DNA from: Guillardia theta CCMP2712
Taxonomy: Eukaryota; Cryptophyceae; Pyrenomonadales; Geminigeraceae
Direction of reading: 5' to 3'
NCBI RefSeq assembly: GCF_000315625.1
Contig: NW_005434579.1
Location: forward strand, 159,584 to 223,583
DNA length: 64,000 nucleotides
The position numbers and the translations under genes are program-made. Of the stretch, positions 34,701 to 47,003 are shown piece by piece (within the stretch, counting starts at the first letter, position 1; every line of letters begins with the position of its first letter). The notes beneath the pieces are model-generated. The model was not told where the DNA came from and did not search any database. It was given only the letters and a program-made list of their open reading frames with translations.

Positions 34701-37700
34701 AGATGAGGTGACCTGAAGTCGCTCGTAGGGGGATCGGAGCATGGCGATGAGGGGAGGAAGTACTCCAGCATCCACGATCGATTCCTCGAGCTCGGGGTCG
34801 AGCGCAAGGTTTCGGATGACGATGGCAGCCTGCTCCTGGATCTTCTGTTCGGAGGAGGAGAGGCAAGCGATGACGGGAGGCAGACAGCCGTCCTCCACCA
34901 TCTGCAGCTTGTTCTCCGGGTTGACAGAGAGGTTCCGCAGGGCGACGGCCGCGTGCTCTTGGATGGTCTTAGAGAAGCTGCGGAGCAGCGCTACGATCCT
35001 CGCTACCCCCCCTGCCCTCACGATCTCCATCTCATACTGCGGGCTGACTGAGATATTGCGGATGGTCCCAACTGCCTGCTCCTGCAGCTTCTCCCCGAGG
35101 GAGGGGTTGAGGAGCTCGAGGAGCGGAGGTATGCCCTGCTTCTGCACTATCACACCTCGGATGTCGGCGTCGATGGCCAGGTTGTGCAGCGTGCCAGCCG
35201 CCTGCTCCTGGAGCTCCTCCTGCTCATGGCGGAGGAGCTCAACGAGGGGGAGGACGCCATTCTCCTTGACCAGCTTGCTCCTGTTCACCTCCGAGGAGGT
35301 CAGGTGCCGCAGCGTCACGCACGCATGCTCCTGCACGGCATGCGACTTGGACCGGAGGAGCTGGACCAGAGGAGGCAGACCACCCTCGTACACGATCACG
35401 TTGCGCGCCTCCTCTACTGCCGACAGGTTCCTCAGGGCTCCGCACGCGTGCTCTTGGAGGGTGGTGTCTTGGATGGAGAGGAGGGAGATGATGGCGCGGA
35501 CCCCCCCCTCCTCGATGATCTTGACCTTGTTGTCGTTGTTGACGCTCAGGTTCTGGACAGCAGCGCACGCCTGCTCTTGCACGCGGACGTTGGGGGAGCG
35601 GAGGAGCTTGAGGAGCGGGTTGATCGCTCCGACTTGAACCATCTTGACTTTGTTGCTCGCGTTCACCGCAAGGTTGCGGAGGACGACGCCGACCTGCAGC
35701 TGGACTTCTTCCTCCGGGGACTCTAGCAGGCGGACGAGTGGAGGTAGAGCTCCTTCCTGTTGAGTGCGAGTGAGGAGGAGTGAGGAGGGGAGGGAGGAGC
35801 AGGAGGAGGGAGGAGGAGATGGAGGAAGGGAATGGAGGGAATTGTTTACGTGTGGGTCTTTTAAGTTTTTTTCATTTTCAACTGGCAATTTTCGAGGGAC
35901 ACCAAAACCGGGAAAAAGAAGGGGGGTAAAAAACCCATTTTTTTCCCTCCCGAACCCCCCCCCCCCCCCCCCTCCCCCCCCCCGCCCCTCTCAGTCAGAG
36001 TCTGTCTGTCTGACTGATTACACGAGGTGCAGATGCTACGGCAGACCGACTCTCTCTCCTTCCCTCCTTCTCCCTCCCTCCTCTTCCTCCTCCCCATCGT
36101 CACCTGGAGCTGCAGGCTGGCCTTGACGGAGTTGAGCATAGCGATAAGAGGAGGCAAGCAACCCTCTTCAACGATCCTGATCTCATTCTCGTCGCTCAGC
36201 GACAAGTTCCTGAGCGTGACTGCCGCATGCTCCTGGATGCTCTCCAGCGGCGACCGGAGGAGGTTGACGATGGCAGGAACGGCTCCCTCCTCTACCATCC
36301 TCACCTCGTTCTCAGGATCCAGCGAGAGATTTCTCAGCACGACGATCGCCTGCTCCTGTATCCCTGCGTTGCTCGACGCCAGCAGGGAGAGGAGCGCTGG
36401 CAGCCCCCCATGCCGCACCACCTTCACCTTGTTCTCTTCATGCACTGAGAGGTTCCTGAGCGCCAGGAGCGCAGCCTCCTGTAGCGCCTCGTCCGAGGAG
36501 TAGAGCATGCTGATCAGCGGCTCCAGCCCTCCCTCCTGCACGATCGCCACGTCGGTCCCGGGGAGGAGGGAGAGGTTGCGCAGGGTCATGGCGGCCTGCA
36601 GCTGCACGCGGGGGCTGTGGGACATGAGCAGGGTGATGAGGGGGCCGACGGCGTTGGCAGCGACGATCTGCTCCTTGTTCTCCTCGAGGACGGAGAGGTT
36701 GCGGAGAGCGCCGGCGGCGTGCTCGAGGACAGGGATCTCGGGGGAGAGGAGGAGGGAGACAAGGGGCTCGATCGCTCCCTCGTTGACGATGAGACGCTCG
36801 TTGTCCGGGTTGATGGCGAGGTTGCGCAGGCTGACAGCCGCATGCTCGTTGAGACGGAAGTTCCTGCTGCGCAGCAGGTCGATCATGGCAGGGATCGTTC
36901 CCTCCTGCACCATCTTGTGCTCGTTGGTGGCATTGATGGAGAGGTTGCGGAGAGCGACGGCCGCCTGCTCCTGGGTGAACTCGTTCTTGCTCTGGAGGAG
37001 GAGGACAAGGGGCTTCAGCGCCCCCTCCTGCACGATCTTGACCTTGTTCTCAGCGTTGACGGAGAGGTTGCGGAGGATGACAGCTGCGTGCTCCTGTATG
37101 GCTCGCTCCTCCATCTTGAGGCAAGACACCAGGACCGGCAGGCCGTTCCCGGCCACGATTTTTACCTCATTCTCGGCGTTCACCGAGAGGTTCCGCACAC
37201 AGCCGATCGCCTGCTCAATTACTGCCGTCTTGGGCGACCGCATGAGGGCGAAGAGCGGAGGGAGAGCGTCCTCTTGTACTATCTTGACCTGGTTGACCAG
37301 GTTGCTCGCAAGGTTGCGGAGCACTCCTGCTGCCAGCTGGCAGAGGAGGTGGTCCTCGCTGCGGAGCAGGAAGACCAGGGGGCCGAGCGCTCCCTCCTGC
37401 ACGATCCTGACCTTGTTGTCCTGGTTGGCGCTGATGTTGCGGAGGGAGACGAGGACGTGCTCGTGGATCTTGGGGTCTTGGGAGCGCAGGGCTGAGACGA
37501 GAGGAGGGATGCCGTTCTCTGCTGCGATCCTGACCTCGTTCTCCGGGCTGAAAGAGAGGTTCCGGATGGCAACGGCTGCCTGGAGCTGGATCATGGGGTC
37601 GGAGGAGCGGAGCATGGCGAGGAGAGGAGGGAGGCCTCCTTCGGCGACGATCTTGGACTCGTTGTCCGGGTTGACGGAGAGGTTGCGCAGGCTGACAGCC

Positions 37701-40700
37701 GCATGCTCCTGGATCTTCTCGTTCTGTGAACGTACGAGGGTGAAGAGTCGAGGAAGAGCTCCCTTGGCGACAATCTGCAGCCTGGTCAGCAAAGGCCCAG
37801 CAGGAGTAGAGGAGAAAGGAGAGGAGGGGGAGAGGAGGGGAGAGACGATACTCCCGGGAGGGGAGGAAAGGGGCAGGATAGTACGAAGGGGGAGGGAGAG
37901 GGAAAGGAGGGAGGAAAGAAGAGGCGACAGAGGCAGGAGGAGGAGACCTTGGACTTGTTCTCGTTGTTGACTGAGAGGTTTCTGATGGCGCCGCACGCCT
38001 GCTCGACGAGGACCTCGTTGGGGCTGCTCAGCATGGCGACGAGGGGAGCAAGCGCTCCCTCCTGCACGATCTTGGTGTCGTACTCGGGGTTGACGGAGAT
38101 GTTTCGGACGGCAACGGCCGACTGCTCCTGGATCGTCTCCTGCGGAGAGCGGAGGAGAGCGACGAGCGGGGGGAGGCCGCCCTCGTGCACGATCTTGACC
38201 TTGTTGTCAGGGTTAACGGAAAGGTTGCGGATAGCTCCGCACGCCTGCTCCTGGATGGAGGGCTTGGGGGATCGGAGGAGGGTGATGAGCGGGGTGAGCC
38301 CTCCTGCACTGACGATCTTCGTCTCGTTCTCTGCGTTGACGGAGATGTTGCGCAGAGTGACCAGCGCCTGCTCGACGATGTGGTCGTCTGTGTGCTGGAG
38401 CAGCTCGATGAGAGGAGGGAGCGCGCCCTCGTGCACCAGCGCCGTCTCGTTCTCCTCCGTCAGCGACACGTTTCTCAGCGCCACCGCCGCCTGCTCTTGG
38501 ATCCGAGGGAGCGGGGAGGAGAGGAGGATGATGAGTGGGGCCAGTCCTCCGGCCTGGGAGATCCGGTTCTTGTTCTCGTCGTTGACCGACAGGTTGCGCA
38601 GCAGCGTCGCTGCCTGCTCCTGGATACGCTCGTCTGGAGAGCGAAGCAGACCGATCATGTAAGGTAGAGCCCCCTCCTCCCCGATCTTCCTGCTGACCTC
38701 CCTCTTCATGCTCAGGTTCCTCAGGGCGCCGCACGCATGCTCCTGCACGTCCTTGTTGTCGCTTCTCAGCAAATCGATGAGCCCTCCGAGCCCTCCCTCC
38801 TCCACGATCCTTGTCTGGTTGTCCGGGTTCGACGAGAGGACGCGCAAGGCAGCAGCCGCCTGCTCCTGCACCCCGACGTTGACAGAGCTCAGGCATGCGA
38901 CGAGGGGAGGGAGCGACCCAGACTCCACCACAGCCACCTTGTTCGCGGAGTCCAGCGCAACGTTGCGGAGGCAAGCAGCAGCGAGCATCTGGAGGTTGTC
39001 CTCGTACGCTCGGAGCATGTTGATGAGAGGAGGGATGATCCCCTCCTGTACAACCTTGAGCTGGTTCTCCGAGTTGGCGCACAGGTTCCGCAGCGCGATC
39101 ACCGCCTGCTCTTGGATCTCCATCACAGAGGAGGAGAGGAGCTCTATCAGAGGACGCAGGCCCACGTCTCGAGCAATCTTTACTTTGTTCTCGTCGTTGA
39201 CGGACAGGTTGCGGATGGCCCCACAAGCGTGGAGCTGCACCTCTGTCGAGGGGTGCGAGAGGAGAGCGATCAGTGGGGGGATGGCTCCCTCCACGGCCAT
39301 CTTAACGTCGTTTCCCTCCTTCACAGACAGGTTCCTCAGCGTGGCAGTTGCATGCTGCAAGATGTTCACGATGGGGGATCGGAGGAGCGCGATCAGCCCT
39401 GACAGCGCCCCCTCCTGCACGATCTTGGTCTTGTTGTCGTAATGGATACTGAGATTCCTCATGGTTCCAACAGCAAGCTCCTGGATCCTCTCCTCCGGGC
39501 TCTTGAGCAGGGTCACGAGGGAAGGCAGCACGCCTTTCTCCGCCATCCGCATCTTGTTCTCCGCGTTGATCGAGAGGTTCCACAGCACCATGATCACCTG
39601 CTCCAGGACCTTGAAGGACGGGGTTCGCAGCAAGGGGATCAACCATGCCAGTCCTCCCTCCTGAACAATCCTGACCTTGTTCTGATCGTTCTCCGAGAGG
39701 TTGCGGAGGGCTCCTGCAGCGTTCTCCTGAACATCCAGGTCGCTGCTTCGCAGCAGGTTGATGAGCGGAGGGAGGCCTCCTTCCTGCACGATTTTCACCT
39801 CGCTCTCGCTGTTCACCGAGAGGTTCCTGAGGATCACAGCTGCATGCACTTGGAGCCGAGGCTCGTTGGTTCGAAGGAGGGAGATGATGGCAGGTAATCC
39901 TCCCTCCTGGATGATGTTCCGTTCGTTCTCTGTCGTCAGGCTGAGATTCCTGAGGATCACAGCTGCCTGCTCCTGCACTACCAGCTGGGGAGATCGCAAG
40001 AGGGCGATGAGAGGAGGCAGCGCCCCGTCCGTGGCGAAGTACACTTTGTTCGCATCGTTCACTGACAGGTTCCGCAGCGCAACAGACGCTTGCTCGACGA
40101 CCTTGTAGTTGGGCGACCGCAGCAGGTCGACCAACGGTTTGATCCCTCCCTCCTGCACGATCTTGAACTCATTCTGAGGGTGGACGGACAGGTTTCTAAT
40201 CGCTCCCGACGCCTGGATGAGGACGGGGTCACTCTGCGACCGCAGCAGGGCGATCAGGTGTGGTAGCGCCCCCTCCTGGACGATCTTGACCTTGTTCTCG
40301 TCATTCACGGCAAGATTGCGCAGAGTTCCTGCAGCTTGCTCTTGTATCTTCGGATTGTTTGATTGTAGCAGCCTGACCATGTATGTAAGAGCACCCTCCC
40401 TGACGATCTTGAGGTGATTTTCTGCATTGACGGACAATGACCAAAGGGCGCCTGCTGCTTGCTGTTGGATCCCTTCATTGGACGAGGACAAGAGATCAAC
40501 CAATGGCGGAAGACCTCCCTCCTGCACGATCAATTCTGCATTTACAAAGCCAAGATTCGGCATCTTTCAGGCTTCTATTCCTTGAAGTTGCAGACACAGA
40601 TTTCAAAAATCAAGGATGGAATTGGAACCTACAGTGAGCAGGGAGTCAGCAAAGTTTGAACAGAAGTCTTCGTTCGAGCAAGAACGCAACAACATTCTGA

Positions 40701-40911
40701 TGGCAACATCGCAATCGATCTTCATCACCCCATACCATTGTCTCAAACAACAGCACAGCCAACGATGGCGCAGACAGTGCAGGCAAAGACGATCTTCTTG
40801 AGCACCACAACACGGGTATCCCAACAAGGGCATTGCATGAGACGACATCATGAGGAGTGTTACGAGGAGCAATCGAGCACCTCTCATTGTTCTGATCCCA
40901 TACCTCCTCAC
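28710..40911 (-). CDS. giant Armadillo-repeat protein, about 75-80 repeats
   Basis: Nearly the whole 12.2 kb encodes a 41-residue ARM unit repeated head to tail (consensus KIVQEGGLPPLIALLRSPD, xxxIQEQAAVALRNLSVNxEN), a 123-nt period. I estimate 75-80 repeats and over 3000 residues; no other domain is seen. A 5' exon (40629-40911) encodes a hydrophobic start (RGARLLLVTLLMMSSHA). It can be spliced in phase through a 93-nt intron (40536-40628) onto ELIVQEGGLPPL. The last exon ends LSDTVK, stop at 28710. About 15 introns, mostly simple repeats, fall at two preferred repeat positions. Odd: at 35760-36105 half a repeat is missing around a poly-C tract, possibly an assembly fault. ARM arrays form binding superhelices; the partner is unknown. 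It could be two adjacent genes split near 31 kb. Confidence 0.88.
34580..34700. repeat. GGA-trinucleotide tract in an ARM-gene intron
   Basis: The intron between ...ERLQ and EHAAVALRN is filled with GGA repeats interrupted by three GGATAGGA steps. Frames through it are artefacts. Confidence 0.8.
35945..35994. repeat. poly-C-rich tract in the ARM gene
   Basis: Two long C runs lie beside TTTTTTT and GGGGGG runs in a stretch unlike its neighbours. It sits where the ARM repeat phase breaks, so it may be poor-quality sequence. Confidence 0.7.
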
Positions 40912-42440
40912 CTTCGCTCGTATGCCATTGCTCGCGCCTGTTTCAGTTGATCCTCCTCCTAGTCGACGCCCCTATGAACCGAAATTCGACAGTTTTTACT
41001 TAACTATTTCGAGTACTAGATTACAGTTTGCCAGTTGTCTTTTACATTGAAATTTCATGATCAAGTTTGAAAACAAATTTCAATTATGAAAACAAATTTC
41101 AATCATAATTGAAATGTATCTGTCACCGAAGATTCTCAGCACCGGTGGTATAGTTTTATTATCAAAGTTCACCCATTACAGGGTAGGGTACTTCTCGTTC
41201 ACCTATTTTTATCGAACAGGCTTGACGGCAGTGAAAACTTTCAAAGTTTCACTGAGCCGCGCCCTACATGCTGAGTACCGTACCTTTACTCAAAGTTAAG
41301 TTAAAATCAGTACGAGGACAATCAGGAGAGTCGGTCGAGGAGGCCGCTTGACCCAGTGACACTGTCGCACAGGCCAAACGGCGAGAAGAGAAAAGACTGA
41401 TGGAGCGTATGCCAGCCGTGCCAGTCAGATAGCGCCGAGTTAACAAAAACTCTCCTGTAAACCAAGACGACTTACGTGTTTGCGAGGCGGCAATGTAGCG
41501 TGTGGGACGAAGAGGGGGAAGTTTCAGGCTACAGGCTAGCCGTCTTGCTAAGGTCCTCTTATGTCTGGATGCTTGGGTTTCACATCCTAGCATACAACGG
41601 TCTGTCTCTCATGTGCTCCTCAATTCTGGTTTTGTGTACATTAAACTCGGTCTTCGGAGCAAAAACTGTCTTGTTACAACTAAGGTCGATGTGATATCTG
41701 CGTGACTTTGGACTAGTACAAGTCTAACAAACTTGTATTCCGTCAAAGACAGCGAGAACCAAACCCAATCCTGCACCCGGTCCGGTACCCGGTGACAGGC
41801 CCACCGGTGACCGTACTCGGAGGCTCTGAGTGACGGACCGTCGTACGACGGTCAGTGATGGCCGCGGCGCCGCGCCGCGGCGGCCCCCGGCAGTCGGCAC
41901 GGTGCTGATCGGACTCCCGAGGACTCCGCCGGGCCGGGGGACTGGGACTCGGGATGACTGAGCCTAGTGACGGACTCGTGAGCGGCGCCGGGCGACCGCG
42001 GCGCGGCGCCGGCCCCACGGACCCGGGTCGCCGGGATCACCGGGACCATTGAACTTCCGGAACTTCGGAAGCCTTCACTGTCGTACGGCGTGAAGGCCGT
42101 ACGGTGGCAGCCTGTACGCCGCCGTACTGAGTTTCAAAGTTTGGCCGCAAGCCTTGCCAGGAAGTCAAGTTGACTGAGCCTGGCAGCCTAGTACGCCGCG
42201 CTAGTAGCAACTTGCCAAGTTGAGTCACGGTGAACTGAGTTTCATTAACAAAAAAAATCACGCCGAGATGCCGCAAGGCTTCAACGGAGTCACGCGCGGC
42301 AGTTGGAAAATCTGACCGTTAGGCTCGAAGATGCGGTATACCGTACAAAAGCTAGAGGGCCTGAATGGACGCGCCTAACTACAACCACCGGGCTTTCCAC
42401 CGAGTTGCTGCGTGCTATCTCATTATCACTGCGAGCCAAG
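40912..42440. other. intergenic: AT-rich block, dispersed element, palindromic-word island
   Basis: AT-rich DNA with repeated AAATTTCAAT words lies at 41040-41120. The dispersed element lies in reverse orientation (core then TCAGTACGAGGACAATCAGG) at about 41284-41340, and a palindromic-word island at about 41740-42290 (GGCCGCGGCGCCGCGCCGCG, CCGTCGTACGACGG). No gene is supported. Confidence 0.65.
41284..41340 (-). repeat. dispersed element copy
   Basis: Carries the complement of the core TTAACTTAACTTTGAGTAAA followed by GTACGAGGACAATCAGGAGAG. It is one of the longest full copies and resembles 3137-3190 in the opposite orientation. Confidence 0.8.
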
Positions 42441-43714
42441 TTACATGTGCTTGTCGATGATAGGAGCCAGCTTCTCGACAGTGTCCGATTCATCCATGTT
42501 GCCCTCAATGCCTGGAGAAGGATTCACTTCGAGTCGAGTCCGAGCGGTTGTGACTTACCCGCAATGAAGTTCTTGAGGGGGATCTCGCCAGCGTCGGGGG
42601 GGCAGCGCATGATCATGGCCATGAACGCCTCCTTGGGGAACCCGTCCTTGTTGTCCGCAGGAAGCAGATCAAGAAACCAGGCGTAAAGCTTGTCCGGGCT
42701 TCCTCCGGTCTGAGATTCGCATCCAGTCAGAGGGAAGATGCTCCCACAGCGAGTACAGACCTTGGCGTGGAGAGCTTCCAGCTTTGGCTTGAGCTCAGGC
42801 ATGACGGCGTTTGAGTGCTTCCTTCGCTTGATAGCATCTCTCACCTGGGAGATCACCTGGCAGAGCATCAGCATGTAAGCCCCGCATGCACAAACGGGCC
42901 AGTCTACCTTCTCCTCGAAAATCTCAGGAGTGTCCTTGGCTGGAATCATTTTGGAGAAGCAGCTCACGAGCTGGTCGGAGGTGACGATGGGACCGTCGGG
43001 GCCTGGGCTCTTCACCTGCTCCTCGGAGACATCACAGAGGAACCTGAAGGTCGAATAACACGTCAGAATCTTAAAAACCAAAGAAGCTTCGCCAAGATAT
43101 TCAAGAGGGGAATGGTGTACGTACGCGACAGCCGGAGGAGGAAGAGGTGGCTTGCCATTAGTCATAGCAATGGTGTTGAGCATGTCATGGACAGCAACTA
43201 GACGACCGCCGACAAGGCCGTGATATTCTTCCAAGTCGGATCTGAACTTCTCGACGATGGTCTTAGCCTGATTCAAGTACATTTCAGGAGACGTACGAAA
43301 CACTATCCGGCTATCATTCACAGAGCTACGAGGCAATCAAAATACCATAAGGACTCACAACAAATTGCTACAGAGGAATCAGCCAACAACTGATATACTA
43401 TCTCGCACCTCGGATGCTCAAATTGTATAGCGTACATCAAACACCAAAATTCGCGTACAGAATCTGCCATAACCTTGCTTCACCCCTTATTCATTCCTTT
43501 TCATCACTTTCTTCCCTCGCGTCTCACTAGCCATCAAGCTCCCGCCTTCGATTCGTCTTCTTGTTACCTCTTCCTCCCTCCTCCCTCCTCCCTCCTCCCT
43601 CCTCCCTCCTCCCTCCTCCTCCCTTACCTCTGGATGGACATTGGGATCGGACGACATGACTGATGACGCACAACCTTTGCACGCCAGAAGTTGAACCCAC
43701 CCCTCCAAATCCAT
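42441..43714 (-). CDS. unrecognised protein, multi-exon with about 50-nt introns
   Basis: No family is recognised. The last exon (42441-42511, IEGNMDESDTVEKLAPIIDKHM, stop) joins in phase through a 47-nt intron with a GTAAGT donor to the exon ending KNFIAG. Further short introns (about 51 nt) are likely inside the continuous frame, between EEK and VISQVRDAIKRR and between LHAK and TGGSPDKLYAWFLDLLP; they are multiples of three without stops. Other segments are EMYLNQAKTIVEKFRSDLEE, GGRLVAVHDMLNTIAMTNG, PPPAVAFLCDVSEEQ and GPIVTSDQLVSCFSKMIPAKD, mostly helical. A first exon (MDLEGWVQLLACKGC or an overlapping frame) before a GTAAGG donor at about 43635 is plausible, but the join is unresolved. 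GGGGT/ACCCC-rich DNA lies upstream. Confidence 0.6.
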
Positions 43715-45598
43715 ACAACTACCCGGTCCTTAGCAATCCGGGCCTCGGCAAATCGGCACCCGGCATCGGGTTCCGGGGCCAACTGAGCTGGTCACTAACA
43801 TAGCCTCTGAGGCGGGTGAGCTTGCTATGTGTATTCCCCAACTTCACAAACTTCCAGGTGGGTAGTCCAATAGCTGTTTCAATCCAAACATTCTCTACAA
43901 ATTTTGAAATATTGTATTTTAATTTAAAAATATTTTGAATATTTGAAAATTTCTCTCGACACTACCCACTTGTTGAGTATTCCTCCTCCTTCCCCAGTTT
44001 CCCCCAGTTTGTTGGACCCCACCCCCCTAGTTTATCTATACACACGGGTCTTTGCTGTTTCCCGCCTCCGACAACCCCTGACTTATGACAAGGACGGTGC
44101 GAGTACCCTAGCTTATTGACAACCTACCCACCTTTTTTACTGCAAAAGTACCCCATCCGAAATATATCGACACCACCCTAGCCCGAAGAAATTACCCCTA
44201 CCCTCATGTCCACTTCAATCTCTTGATTCCACTACCCCTACCCCTATTAAAATGGAATAGCCCCCATAACGTGTATACCACCCTTGTGCTGTCATGTCCC
44301 ACCAAGCCTTTGACAGCTTGGGGTACCGGTATTCATACTACCACTACCCCTTATCTAATGGTACCCCACCCCCGGGGTCCGTGCACGCTCCCCCATGCCG
44401 GTTCTTCGACGATGGCTGGCGAAGAGGAGCAGGGAGGAGTCATGGAGGGAAGGAAAGGAGGCAGGCATTGCAAGAAGAGGCAGAGACGAAGACAACGATA
44501 GAAAGAGAAGAACAACAAGCCATAGGAGGGAGGATGATGTCTTTTACAAAGCGGAGAGAGACAGTATAGGCGTTGACTCACGATAGGGCTGAGGAGATGA
44601 GAAGGAAGAATTCGTGCATGATACGGAGGAGCCAAGAGATCAAGCGTGTGTGGATGTAGAATTAAGTTTGTTCTGAGGTAAGGTGAGCACATTTTTTAAT
44701 GCAGTGTCAAAGAGTAGACTGCATGGGTATTCTTGAGGTGCTCGTTGCCATAAAGGGATTGCATCGCGATCTTTCTTTAGCAATGAAGACAACTACCGTG
44801 ACAAGTCAGAATGTGTTGAGCGAGATGAGTGCATTAAACATGCGAGTGAAAATTCTTAAGATCTAGCGTAGACTTTATCGAGGGACTGGTGAAAAAAGAA
44901 TTGCGTCGTTTGAAGATGTCGTAATGACTGAGTGATGGAGGGTTGTCAAGAAAGCAAATGAGAAGCAAAGATCACAAAAGAATGATATCCCAGAGGTATA
45001 ATGAATTAAGGGAGAGAGAAAGAGAAGCTGAAGTTCTTGATTGAATGGGACGAGCGCAGCAGCAAACTTTGGACTCATGCAGGAAATTTGAGATATGACA
45101 TGGATCCTCTTGCTATTGTTGTTGCATTGCAACAAGTTCGTTACTCTCGCAGACTTTCCCCCTTTCATTGGGTCTTGTCTCATGGATTGTATCCCATCTA
45201 ATTTCCTTGCACTCACTCAAGTCTCTTCACAGGTGGCATATATGGTTAGGCCGCAGTTGAAGCAGCGATGATGACAGCAGTGTTGGAGGAAATGCACTAT
45301 GCTCATTGAAGCCGTGAAGCTGCCCTCCATTAGAAAGCTTTTGAAGGAGAAAGCAAGCAGGAGCAATGAGGGCTCGTAGGAAAAAGGATCTCTGAGGAAG
45401 CAGCCAGACTCGGGGTCGGAAGGCTTCCGTCGAGTATTGAACACCACAACAGGGCTTCCCCGTTGGATTGCATAGATTAGGTTCGCTTGATTGTTGGGGA
45501 AGGAGAGAGTTGGCACGGGGTCACCTTTGGTTGGATGCTGGACTGCCGTGTAATCTCATCCTTGGTGTGACCGCGTCAGTCACCATCCTTCGTCAAGG
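43715..45598. other. intergenic with CCTACCCC-rich island and one unassigned coding-like frame
   Basis: An AT-rich block lies at 43880-43970. A long stretch rich in TACCCC/GGGGTA words follows (about 43970-44380), then purine-rich DNA. On the - strand, 45217-45540 reads protein-like in part (PVPTLSFPNNQANLIYAIQR), but it has no start or neighbouring exon on that side, because the carrier gene begins at 45599. It may be a relic. Confidence 0.45.
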
Positions 45599-46758
45599 AT
45601 GCACAGAGACGGCTTGATCGATTTCACGGCTGGGAGTGTGTCAGGCCTCGTTGCCGATGGAGCGACCCATCCCATCGACACCATCAGGACGAGGCTATGG
45701 GTTCAAGGTCCTGCGACAGGGTTGGAGTATCGATATCGGGGGCTGTGGGACGGTTTCCGCGATATTGTGAGGAAAGAGGGTATCAATGCCCTCTTCAAAG
45801 GGTTTGGCAGCGTTGCTCTGCTCACTCCCGTGGCTCATGGGTTGTACTTCGGCTCATACGAGTGGTCGAAGATGAAGTTGCAGTCCATGACGACCAAGAG
45901 CGGCGCTCGCGTGATGGGTGAGACGTCTGCGCACATGACTGCAGGATTCTTAGCAAACTGTGTGGGAGCATTGATCTGGAACCCGATGGATGTGGTGAAG
46001 CAGAAGCAGCAGGCAGTAGTTGGCGATCTCTACCACGGTCCCGTCGATGGACTGGTCACGATATGGAGGGAGGGAGGCCTCATGCAGGGGCTGATGCGGG
46101 GCTACTGGTCTGGCATCGCCACTTACGGGCCCTTCTCCGCCATCTACTTCATGACGTACGAGCGGTTCAAGCTTGACTGCATGCGGTACAAGTTGACTTC
46201 GGGCAAGCTTAACACAGCGCATTTCATAGGTGAGCGATACATTTCGCGCTCGTCTCCTGCATCTAACGTGACGTCAGTTGGTGGTTTCTTCGCTGGTACT
46301 GTGGCGGCCATTGCCACTGCCCCGATCGACCTGATCAAGACGAGGATCCAGGCAGAAACAATCTTTCATTGTTGCGGCACGAGGGAATGAATGACGTGCG
46401 GTTAGGTTTGCGATGGATACCGTGGGGTTGTTCAGACTGCTACAAGGCTGGTGGGTCAAATGTGTCTTTTCTTTCTTACAACTTGATGACTCCAGTGTTT
46501 CCTTCATCCCCCTTGCACGCTTCTTTCTCTACCGCTCGGGAAACGTACCAGCTCACTTGCTCATGGACGTTGTTGCCAGGTGAAGGAAGAGGGCGTCGGC
46601 ATCTTCACCAAGGGGCTCATGGCCCGAGTGATCTGGGTGGCTCCAGGATGGTGAGGTTGAGATGAAAGATGCAAGGGAGATTGATTTTCTGCAGTGCAAT
46701 CACCATTGCCGTGTTTGAGGATGTCAAGATTCTCATGGGTGGCAAGCCCTCCCTATGA
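45599..46758 (+). CDS. SLC25-family mitochondrial carrier
   Basis: Exons 45599-46229, 46278-46351, 46406-46450, 46580-46650 and 46695-46758 give 294 residues, the usual carrier length, in unbroken phase. The three carrier signatures are present: PIDTIRTRL (about residue 25), NPMDVVKQKQQ (about 130) and PIDLIKTRIQ (about 230). Each is followed by the expected matrix-helix text, such as YRGLWDGFRDIVRKEGINAL and YRGVVQTATRLVKEEGVGIF. Six transmembrane helices of the inner mitochondrial membrane follow from the family. The transported solute cannot be told; the first and second repeats loosely recall SAM or mitoferrin carriers. Odd: intron 2 (46352-46405) starts GC, giving a GC-AG intron; the others are GT-AG. 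Confidence 0.93.
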
Positions 46759-47003
46759 TGGCGGACCTTTCTCTTTTCTGTATTTCTGCGTGTCGTTACT
46801 CGTTCTAGTTCATGTTCGTGAGATCAAATCTCATGTGTTTTTCTTTCAATCCACGTTTTTCGATAAGATTTCATGAGATGTTTTGTGGCAGTTTTTTCCT
46901 ATTACCATAGAACACTAAAGTTTTCAATACAGATTTTTCTATTCAAACAAAACAAGTGCAAGTTATGTACACACCCTTGTTTACAGGAAAGAACAAACTA
47001 GAA
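46759..47003. other. short AT-rich intergenic stretch between convergent genes
   Basis: T-rich and A-rich DNA, probably holding 3' ends of the carrier gene (+) and the Ser-rich gene (-). No other signal is seen. Confidence 0.4.

Noticed and set aside
32574-37970. Long + strand open frames across the ARM gene (up to about 490 codons)
   Set aside because: They are antisense shadows. Their Ser/Arg/Thr-rich text mirrors the 123-nt ARM period, while the - strand gives clear ARM repeats.
42710-42770. CxxC zinc-binding motif (CTRC) in the gene at 42.4-43.7 kb
   Set aside because: It lies in a 51-nt segment with GT...AG borders and no stop, most likely a retained-looking intron rather than protein.
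45217-45516. A HID1/dymeclin-like exon on the - strand
   Set aside because: Only PNNQANLIYAIQR reads protein-like. There is no partner exon, and the upstream side is occupied by the carrier gene, so a family cannot be claimed.
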